Below, one piece after another: positions 22,494 to 31,493 of a stretch of DNA of 64,000 nt. The translations under genes were made by a program, and so were the position numbers. The notes below the pieces were generated by a model. The model was given only the letters and a program-made list of their open reading frames with translations. It was not told the origin of the DNA and made no database searches. Numbering within the stretch: the first letter of the stretch is position 1; each line of letters opens with the position of its first letter. Where the stretch lies: assembly GCA_037367405.1 (NCBI GenBank), contig JAZKJV010006934.1:1-64000 (forward strand). The letters run 5' to 3'. This DNA is from Ottelia alismoides. Taxonomy: Eukaryota > Streptophyta > Magnoliopsida > Alismatales > Hydrocharitaceae.

Positions 22494-23706
22494 CCAGGGG
22501 TGCAAATGCAATCACTAGAAGTTCGGGGGATCCTTATGCAATTATTACAAAAATATAAAGCTGCCAATAAAAGTTTAAGTAATACGGAGTAAATACAAAA
22601 AGGTGCGAGGGTCAAAATGCAAAATACCCCTACAAGGCACGATCGGACGGCTGATGAGAAGTCACTTGACACGTGGCGAGCTTCGATCACGCGGTACCAT
22701 TCGCTTTGGATGGCCAAGATTAGAATGTGAGGGCACAATCGGACGGCTCGGGCGCACAAGATCTGACACCTGCTGTACACCAGGAAGAACATGCTTCAAT
22801 CCAACGGAGGCGAGGTGCACAGAACGAACAGGGAAGATGCTCCGACAGGGCGAGCTTCTCTGACTCCAATCCTTCTCTCCCGTTGTTCGATGATGCTCCA
22901 AAATGGCCTGGAGTCTTCTTAGGGTGTCCCTCTGGCGGCTGGATCCTCCAAAAAGCTCCAGCGGAGACTGGTGAGCGAGCAAAAGGTCGGCGGAGGTATG
23001 GAGCTCCAACAACCTCGGCCCGCTTGCAAAATGAGTTCCAGCTGCGTTTAGAAAGCGCGGACCTGCAAAAAGGAGAGTGAAGGAGTCGGGGGAAAAATGC
23101 CCCAACTCCGTGGAGGATGTAGCGGTTGTGTACGACAAAGTGGGGTGTACTCGACGTCGGCCAGTGGAGTTCGATGCCGGCAAAGGTGAAGTCCAAGGGA
23201 TTCAAGGATGTTTAAGCGATGGATAATGGAGGGGTGATACGAGAGAATGTTTTTGGAGCGAACCTCAGAGCTAAAGAATGACAGAATAAGGAAGAAGGGA
23301 CCTCACCAAAATGGCACTGGGAGCTGACTCCGGCGAGCCCTTCCGCGAGGGGATACACTTCGATTCGACGTCTTCGACTCCAACCAAATTGTGCACTCGT
23401 TCCCTGCTGACACCAGGAAGGTGGCTAAAACCCTAGGACACGGAACGGAAGGCGGAAGAGTTGATCAAACATGAAAGGGAAGAAGGGGGTCCTATTTGAA
23501 GGGTTGACAATCGAGGCACAAAGACAAGCGAATCGGGAGCGATGCAGTGATTCAACGCCCAAAGAAAGACATGTGCGTGAATCACCACATATCGAGGAAC
23601 AAAAGAGTAGAAGAGGCCGACGCGAGATGATGAAAGGCTTGGCCTCCAAAAATGGTTGAAATCCAAGGAAAATCACATCTGACACAGGGGCAGGGGGCGG
23701 GTCAAA

Positions 23707-23760
23707 GAGTTGTCCCGCGGTCAACTCTCGGACCCTCTTGGTTGGTCCATGTGGACCAAC
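23707..23760. promoter_or_regulatory. Degraded W-box pair and G-box palindrome, Ath-2 LTR
   Basis: GAGTTG (23707-23712) and CAACTC (23722-23727) flank TCCCGCGGT. One TTGACC core is kept and the other reads TTGTCC. At 23741-23760 the 20-bp palindrome is intact except for its centre, where CACGTG has become CATGTG. Confidence 0.5.
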
Positions 23761-24906
23761 TAGGAAAAACCCTGAAAAAATCATTAAAAAATCATTTTAA
23801 AATAGAAAATGACTTTATTAATTTTTGATTATTAAACAAAAAACGTTTGTTATTTTATAAATTATTTTATGGTGGTTTTTTTTATTTTTATGAGGTTTTT
23901 AATTACAAGTTATGTGTTATGGGGTATATAGGTATATGTATCTATATATTTTATTACTTTTAATTTGTATATTTATTTTATTATTTTTCTATTATTTTAT
24001 AAATTTATAAATATTTTTATACACTTAAATATCTTTTATTTTATTTTTCTGAAGTGTTTTATACACATAATAAAATAGAAGTGTTAATTATGTAGGTATA
24101 GTTGTAGGTATTATACCTATGTATTATATACATATATTTATTTTTGTGTTTTCTTTATGTTTTTATTCTTATTTTAATATACACAGATATTGTAAATAAT
24201 TTTTACAAAATTATAAAAATATTAAATCATGAAAAATAATGAATAAATAACAAATTGAACATTTTAATCTGTACAAGTATACTAGTGGGGTCCAAAACTC
24301 AACTTTCAAACCATAACTCCGAAAAATATGAAACCACCTTCATTAAATAGCTTATGAGAAATTATATGCAATTAAAGGTGAGTTTGGTACATTTAGAGTT
24401 TTTATTTGAGAGATACAGGTCTGGGAAGTTTGGATTTTGGAAACTTATTCAGATCAGAACATTTTATCTGTACATTATTTTTGTGTGAAATCAACTTTGT
24501 ATTTTTCTTTATCTAATTATCTACAACTTTCATGTACATAGTTTCTTTATTTGAGGTATAAAAAGTGGAACAAAAAATAGGTCCCAAAATGAATAAGGAA
24601 TGAATAAAATAAAAGGTATTTTTATTGTATTTCGGCCCTTATCTCCCCCTACTTTATTCCTTGTCGACCTAGTCATCGAGATGCCTAGGTCTTGGGGTTT
24701 CAGATCATAAAATATTTACAATTTTTTTATTTTTTCTTTTCTTTTCTTTATTCTATAATTTTTGGCTTTAAAAACCGCATTTTATACGCTATTTACACAA
24801 CTGTGCATGGATGTTAAAATGCATGAGTTAGGCCTATTTACACGCATTGACTAGGGTTTTTAAGGTCAAAATGATAGAATAAAGATGATGAAACATGGAT
24901 TCATCA

Positions 24907-24920
24907 TCCTCCTATACTTG
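24907..24920 (-). other. Polypurine tract of Ath-2
   Basis: The minus strand reads CAAGTATAGGAGGA, touching the LTR start TGATGAATCC. This is the primer for plus-strand DNA. Its AAGTATAGG core is the same string that ends each hairpin at 27016-27396. Confidence 0.8.
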
Positions 24921-26834
24921 CCTTTGCTAGTCCCTAGAAAACACTTATGCAATAAGTGCAGAAAAGAGAAAACAAAGAAAAGAAAAAGAAGAAAATTGGA
25001 TTATGTTTAACTATCAAACTTGTCTTCACAAAATCGAAGTTTGGTGTTTAAGTCGGACCTTTGGATTTTAGTGTGGTTGGAACCTTAATGTGAACCGGAC
25101 TTGAAATCCAGCAGCCTTCGAGACTCCCAAAACTTTGCTCAAAACTCCTCAATAGCCAGGTCAGAAATGTTTCAACTTATACACAAACCCTTACGACTAT
25201 GAATCTGACTTGTACAGTGTAAGTGATGGTGGCTCTCCCCAACTGAAATGACAAAGAGACTGACTTCTCCAATATGACAACCCAATGATTCCCCAATCCA
25301 ACAACTCATTCCTCAAGGAGTAGGCTATTCCCTTCTAAGTTCAAGTGGAAACCAGCTCAAGCGGAGGGGGTGAAGAGAAGAATGGATGGTAGCCAGTGTA
25401 GCTACCTATCCTACGATGCAAGACCAGTGTAGTCAAGTCATACAGCTGCAGGCTCACATGATTTGACTCTGAGGCTCCAGCTTGCTTATTGACTATACAC
25501 ATATGTACACTCCGGCAGGCATTTTTATTTTTATACAGGCCTGACCACTTTTTTGGAGTTTTTGCTTTTTGCATTTTTTTTGAATACTATATACATCAGC
25601 ATTTACATAGGGAGTTTTTCCTCTGGAGCTAGTAGACTATACCTCTTTTGAAGCTTTATTGCAACCAACAATCTCCTGTCCTCGAAACTCATCATCACTG
25701 GATGGGTTGGGATGTACTTCCCTCCCTAAAGGAGGACAAATGTTTCCACCTGTTTGTGTCTGATACCGGCAAATCCAACCTCCTCACCACTCCAACTGAG
25801 TTGAGCCATGTGAAAGGTACAAGTGTCCAAGTTAGGTCATTATCAACAAGAGTCATGTGTGTGCTCCGAATAATCTACTTAGGAAGTCAAGAATCCATTG
25901 AACCGAGTCCCGCGATCCTCAAAGAATTAAGTCAACTAGACTTGAAGTACCTAAATTCCTGTTCCAGTAAGGCTCCTGTTAATTATGTAGATTTAAGGTC
26001 CAACCAAGCTCCAATCTTCAGATTTTACTTAGACTCATTCAACTATCAAACTCAATCCAAAAAATGCTCACGCTATGCAAATGCTATACAGAAAATATTT
26101 TTGTGATGCGATTTTCAAAGGTTTTGAACTTTTTATGGATTTTTGAAAAGATGATGCAAATGCATTTTTTTGTATTTTTCAATGAGATTTTTCAAATGTT
26201 TTTGGATTTTAATTTTGCAAATTTTTTTGGAATATTTTGAAAGCAAAAAGGTTTTGGCCAAAAACTAGGTACAAAGATTTACACGGGGATGCATTTAAGA
26301 ATTAGATTTTAAGGATTTACAAAGGGTAAGTGGTCGATTTTATAGGTATATATAGTGAATTTTGGTGAGATGTGTGTATTCCTCAAACTTATTTGACACG
26401 GGTTTTTCAAAAAATTTTGAAAACTATAGTCCAAAGTAATTTTTACAAGCAGTTTTTGCAAATATGTACACACATTTGAAAATCATTTTGCAAAGATTTT
26501 CCAAATAGTAGATATAGATTTTTCAAATATTTTTGCAACCATTTTTCAAACCATTTGCAAAATCATTTTTCAAACATTTTATTTCAAACAAATAAAATAA
26601 TTTTTACAATTAAAATGTTTTACAAAGGTTGAAAACATGTAAAAAACATTTTCCAAATAGTTTTCAAAGATTTTTCACAAACTATCTTTCAAACATTTTG
26701 CAAAAAATATTTTCACCTGATTTATTAATCAGTAAGTACAAAAGAATTTGAGGAATAATCACATCTTTTTATTAAGTATTTTTTAATGAATTTTAATAGT
26801 ATAATTAGCTAAAATTACTAGTAAAAATACGAAA

Positions 26835-26941
26835 GTACGAGTTATGGTTAAAGTATATACGCGGTATATACGACCCCCCCTGTACTTAGCTTGAGCTATG
26901 ACCTCATAGATCGGAGAGAAAAGTGAAGACATAACTCGTAC
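26835..26941. other. Long-range 12-bp stem of Ath-2
   Basis: GTACGAGTTATG (26835-26846) and CATAACTCGTAC (26930-26941) are perfectly complementary over 12 bp and enclose 83 nt. Inside are GTATATAC repeats and a CTTAGC half-site. The stem is retained in all three Athila-like elements. Confidence 0.7.
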
Positions 26942-27015
26942 TGAGTATAGAAAAGTCTAAAGAATAAATGAATAAGAGAGGAATGAATAAACGAATGAGA
27001 AGTTGACCGTCCCCC

Positions 27016-27396
27016 CTATACTTAGGATCAAATAATCCCAAGTATAGCAGACTGTACACAAAGCATGGAGGGTCAAGGGTGGGAATGAACAGATCGTACC
27101 CGGGCTGTCTCCCCCTATACTTAGGGTAAGATATCCCTAAGTATAGACAAGAAGAGGAGACAGTAGAGAGGATCAAAGAATAGAAACACTCGGGGTGCGC
27201 ACCCCCCTATACTTAGGACAAAGTACGTCCTAAGTATAGAAGTCTGACACAAAGGGGTGACACCATTTCGGTAGATAAAGAAGATAGACGAGGAAAATAA
27301 GAGAAGAAGCAAAGAAGAAAAGAGGTCAGAAGATGAGAATGAACAACTCGGGATGCGCACCCCCATATACTTAGGATAAAGTACATCCTAAGTGTA
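27016..27396. repeat. Hairpin array of Ath-2 (four units)
   Basis: Unit 1: 27016-27028 with 27035-27047 (stem CTATACTTAGGAT, one mismatch). Unit 2: 27115-27126 with 27135-27146 (CTATACTTAGGG/CCCTAAGTATAG). Unit 3: 27207-27219 with 27227-27239 (CTATACTTAGGAC/GTCCTAAGTATAG). Unit 4: 27366-27377 with 27385-27396 (TATACTTAGGAT with one G-T pair). Loops are 6-8 nt. Unit 3 is preceded by the palindrome GGGGTGCGCACCCC (27194-27207). Each unit is flanked on its left by 4-6 C, so in element sense it ends AAGTATAGGGGG, like the polypurine tract. Spacing matches Ath-3. Confidence 0.88.
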
Positions 27397-27477
27397 GCAG
27401 TGATGAAGGGGATGCCATCATGTCGGTAGAACAAGATAGAAGAGATGGAAAAGAAGACAAGAAGAAAAGAAGAAAAG

Positions 27478-28889
27478 TCATTCAAAAATGTTTTTCTCTG
27501 CTTTGCCTTCTTCTGACGTTTTGGAAATATGCAGCTTCTCCCTGTAGATTACTTGAATAGAGTCAAGGACAGACATGAATGTATCATGTTCAAGGTAACG
27601 CTTCAGAAGCTGTCCATTGACTACAAATGGCTGTGCGTCAGTTGACAAATTAGATATCAATACACTTACATTGTCACGCACATGCTTAACCATAAACGGC
27701 CCAGTCCAGTTTCTCTTAAATTTGCCTGGAAAGATCTTTAATTTCGCATCAAACAACCACACCTTCTGACCTGGCTTGAAGGACTTGCGATGGATATGCT
27801 TGTCATGTCACGTTTTGACCTTCTCCTTGTACGTTAGGTTGTTGTCGTATGCATAATCTCTGAATTCCAATAATCTGTTCAGATCCATTTTTTGTTCTTT
27901 CCTGCTTTCTCAGAGTCCAAATTACATATGTTAATGGTCCATAAAGATTTGTAATTAATTCAATGGGAAGATGACATGGCTTGCCATATACAAGGCGGTA
28001 GGGAGATATTCCCAAGGGTGACTTGTACGTTGTTCTTTAAGCCCAGAGAACGGAATCAAGCAGCTGAGACCAGTTCTTGCGATCCGGATGCACGAGCTTT
28101 TGTAAAATTATTTTGATCTCCCTATTTGAACATTCAGCTAAGCCATTGGACTACGGGTGGTAGGGTGAAGCAACAAATGTTCAATGCAAAATTTCTGAGT
28201 CAGCTTCTTCACCTCTCTGTTTATGAAATGACTACCCCCATCAGATATGAGAATCTTGGGAATCCCGAACCGTGCTATGATGTGATCTCTTAAGAATGGA
28301 CAGACAGTTCGACTATCGGCGGTTCTGGCGGGGATAGCCTCCACCCAGCGACTTACATAGTCGACAACAAGTAAAATATATTCATAGCCCTGGCTGTTGG
28401 GAAATGGGCCCATAAAGTCGATGCCCCATGCATCGAAGACGTCTGATATGTGAATAAATTTAAGAGGCATCGTCTCTCTCATTCCGATGGTTCTGCCCAT
28501 CTTCTGACAGTCAGTGCAGCATTTGACATAATCTTCTGCATCCTTGAATAGTGTAGGCCACCAGAGGCTGCTCTAAAGAACCTTTGCTGCAGTTTGTCTG
28601 ACCGAATGATGTCCTCCAGAATCTTGGTCATGGCATAAGGTGAGGACACTTAGAACTTCCTCCTGAGGTATACACCTTCTCCAGATACAGTCTGCCCCTT
28701 CATGGAATAAGTATGGATCCTCCCACTAGTAGAAATGGATCTTAGACAAGAATCTGTCTATTTTCAACTTCGGCTAATCCTGTGGGATTTTCTTAGTCAC
28801 CAGATAATTCACGATGTCTGCATACCAAGGAAGCGAGGTGACTGAAAGAATTGCCTCGTCTGGAAAGGTCTCTGTGATAGGCTTTGCAA
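27478..28889 (-). pseudogene. Integrase remnant, Ath-2
   Basis: Recognisable parts are the zinc-binding N-terminal region ([15 protein letters not shown]), the core ([45 protein letters not shown]), the VYGKPCHLPIEL motif and the C-terminal part (WLFDAKLKIFPGKFK, GPFMV) ending KNIFE at 27478. A 2-bp insertion near 28890 separates it from RNase H. A 1-bp loss near 28170 shifts the core. The TAG at 28151-28153 lies where the family has HPQSNG. A TAA replaces Tyr in WAYRTTYK near 28037. The pattern indicates a dead gene. Confidence 0.9.
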
Positions 28890-29267
28890 GTTTAGCTCAG
28901 GAGACTCTGACTCAGGATTCCTTGATAGATGATCGACCACCACATTCTTTACCCCGGGTTTATCTCTAGTTTCTAAGTCAAATTCCTGGAGGAGAAGGAT
29001 CCACCGAATAAGACGTGGTTTGGCGTCCTTCTTCTGTTGTAAGTACCGAATGGCCGAATGATCAGTGTAAACGATCACTTTGGATCCAAGGAGGTAGGAT
29101 CTGAACTTTTCCAAGGCGAAGACTACCACTAGCAGCTCCTTTTCAGTGACAGTATAGTTTCGTTGGGCTTCATCGAGCGTTCGGCTAGGGTAGTGACTCG
29201 CAAACAGTACATTATCTTTCCGCTGTCCAAGTACAACATCAATTGCATAATTTGACGCATCGATCAT
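28890..29267 (-). pseudogene. RNase H domain remnant, Ath-2
   Basis: It continues the reverse transcriptase frame after an interruption near 29280. [14 protein letters not shown] (first Asp), [18 protein letters not shown] (Glu) and [13 protein letters not shown] (Asp) are the catalytic blocks; [12 protein letters not shown] closes the domain. All three acidic residues are kept. The frame ends in a shift about 20 codons later. Confidence 0.9.
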
Positions 29268-29297
29268 TATCTCAAAAGGCTAAATCCAGATTGGTGG

Positions 29298-30665
29298 CTA
29301 CAAGACAGGGGCCTGCGTGATGAGTTCTTTTAGCTGATTAAAGGAAAGGAGCACACGGTCATCCATAATGAATTCATTCTCCTTGTCGAGCAGCTCAGTC
29401 AACGGTCTGGTCAGTTTGCTGAAATCATTGATGAATCGTCGATAAAAACCGACATGGCCCAGGAATGACCTGACATGTTTGATTGTTGTAGGTGGCTCAA
29501 GTTTGGAAATTACCTCCACCATGGCTGGGTCAACCTCCATGCCACGTTTAGAAACAACGTGACCTAGCACGATTCCTTCGGTCACCATGAAGTTTCTCTT
29601 CTTCCATGAGAGCACAAGATTTACTTCACAACACCTCTATAAGATTCGGTCTAAATAATCCAGACATTGATCAAATGAATCTTCGTAGACCGAAAAATCA
29701 TCCATAAAGACCTCAAGAAAGTTGCCCACCATATCGGCAAAAACTGCAAGCATACACTTTTGAAATGTGGCTGGGGCATTGCAAAGCCCGAACGACACCC
29801 GTCTGAAGGCATATGTACCAAAAGGACAAGCGAACGTAGTCTTCTCTTGGTCTTCAGGAGATATAGCAACTTGGTTATACCCAGAGTATCCATCCAAGAA
29901 GCAGAAGTATTCATTTGCGGCCAATCTCTCCAATATCTGGTCGATGAAGGGTAAAGGAAAGTGGTCCTTCTTTGTGGTGAGGTTAAGTCTTCTATAGTCC
30001 ACGCACACTCGCCAAGAGGTGTGTACTCTAGTCACGATCTCCTCTCCTTTATCATTCTTCACGATGGTGATTCCTGATTTCTTGGGCACAACATGTAGAG
30101 GGCTCACCCACTTGCTATCGAAGATGGGATAAATAAACCCTGCATGACACCATTTCTGTATCTCTTTCATAACAACCTCTCGCAGATTAGGATTTAATTT
30201 TCTCTGAAGTTCTCGAGAGGGCTTGCAATATTCTTCCAAAAAAATGCGATGCGAGTACAGTGATGGATTGATCCCATGAAGATCCGAAGTTCACCATCCA
30301 ATCGCCTTGCGGTTGCGTTCAAGAACCTCCATCAGACGAGATTCTTGGTCTTTGATCAGGTGCGCATTGATAATGATCGGGTGCATGTTAGATTCTCCCT
30401 CAAGAAAGGCATGCTTCATTTTGGAGGGCAAGGGTTTTAAATCTGGTGGAGTCGGAGCTGCTTCAGAAGTGACTTCAGCTATTAGTACAGGTGGCGATTC
30501 TTTCATCTGTTCGGTGTCCACCATACTCTGTCCTGCCTCCTGTTCCAAACCTAGACAAAATGTTTCAATTATTTCCTCTTCATCACAATACTCTGCGACA
30601 ATTTGCTCTTGATCATGAAGGCACATCACCCCCACAGAAATTTCATGCAGTGTGTTAGGAAACAC
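29298..30665 (-). pseudogene. Reverse transcriptase remnant, Ath-2
   Basis: One frame runs through the domain with scattered stops. RNRKAIGW is followed by TGA (30291), where Ath-3 has CGA. Next come FIYPIFDSKWVSPLHVVPKK, VCVDYRRLN, CFLDGYSGYNQV, FGLCNAPATFQ and the DD box VFMDDFSVY, with a stop at 29637. The thumb and connection (GHVVSKRGMEVDPAMVEV, LGHVGFYRRFI) end at 29298. Length and order match Ath-3. Confidence 0.92.
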
Positions 30666-30710
30666 TTCATCCTCATCGATAAGGGAAAATTCGACTACAG
30701 TCTCTAGTCC

Positions 30711-31493
30711 CTACTCGAGGAAGAGGAGTTCATGGATCTCATTTTCATCCAAGAATAAGTTGGTATCTTTAATCTCTGCCAGAAAGTCACAGTCATTAGA
30801 ATATTCAATCACCCTTGCACAAGATGTAGATGTTCGTTCTGCTGGTGCTCCCTCGGGCAGGATCTCTACTTTGATTGTTTCGTTGCCAGCACCAAAAGTG
30901 ATTTCTCCAGTCCATAATTCACTACTGCGTTCAATGTCCGCAGAAATGGTCGTCAAAGTATGATTAAGGTAAGGAGCAATGGAGCGGGGACGTCCATATC
31001 TAGTACACAAAATCGGTCGGGAACTACTTTCCCTGAACCGTAACTATCATGTCCTCCAACATGCCCCTAGGATGCTTAACTGATTTGTCCGCAAACTGCA
31101 GAATCATCTTTGTAGGTTTGAGCGGTCCTAGCCTGAATTCTGTAAGCAGTGAGGCTGGCATCATGTTGACAGAAGACCCGCTGTCGAGCAGTGTTCGTTC
31201 AAATACCTAATTAAACATCTGACAACGCACAAGTGGTGCTCCCATATCTGGATTTTTTTGCGGAAGGTTGCTGATGGCATTAACTGTGGCCAATGTGAGG
31301 ATATGCTTTTAGGACTTGCCACCTTTATTCCTGGAATTATGAGGGTGAGGCCTGCGCTTGCTTGTGCATGCATCTTTCAATCCTTTCTTTACAGCTCGCA
31401 TGTACTCAAGAGCTTTCATCAAGGGTATATTCAATACCAGATTCTGAATAATTTCTATGGTAGCAGGATCAGACAAAGCATTTTTCAAAATTT
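30711..31493 (-). pseudogene. Aspartic protease remnant, Ath-2
   Basis: The active-site loop ERTLLDSGSSVN (about 31165-31200) keeps the catalytic DSG. A frame change at about 31497, after the ENTKK codons, separates it from gag; further shifts precede 31010. The ILGRPFL region is altered; FGAGNETIKVEILPEG and a linker with FLAEIKDTNLFLDENEIHEL follow, as in Ath-3. Confidence 0.85.

Larger units (their letters stand above)
21079..24906 (-). repeat. 3' LTR of Ath-2, complete (3828 bp)
   Basis: On the plus strand it runs from TGAAAAATG to GGATTCATCA. Base composition is tripartite: AT-rich 21330-22150, a G-box segment 22303-22493, GC-rich 22600-23770 and AT-rich 23780-24890. The palindromes are at 23707-23727 and 23741-23760. 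It is followed at once by a polypurine tract. The length is large for an Athila LTR as I know the lineage. The open frames inside the GC-rich part, up to 173 codons, overlap in several frames on both strands and have no conserved product. Confidence 0.88.
24921..27477 (-). other. 3' untranslated region of Ath-2
   Basis: Thirty bases from the polypurine tract is a 7-bp hairpin CACTTAT/ATAAGTG (24942-24958), also exact in Ath-3 (52812-52828). Next come a GGTAGC/GCTACC inverted repeat near 25387-25405, a block conserved in all three elements (25600-26060) and an AT-rich zone of TTTGCAAA/TTTTCAAA units (26100-26720). A 12-bp long-range stem and four hairpins follow. No sense-strand envelope gene is recognisable. 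An antisense frame 25648-26106 aligns with Ath-3 but starts with TTG in both. Confidence 0.7.

Noticed and set aside
22662..23205. Overlapping open frames of 161-173 codons in the GC-rich part of the Ath-2 LTR
   Set aside because: They occur in several frames and both strands of a GC-rich stretch, are disrupted in the other LTR (37620-38250), and show no domain.
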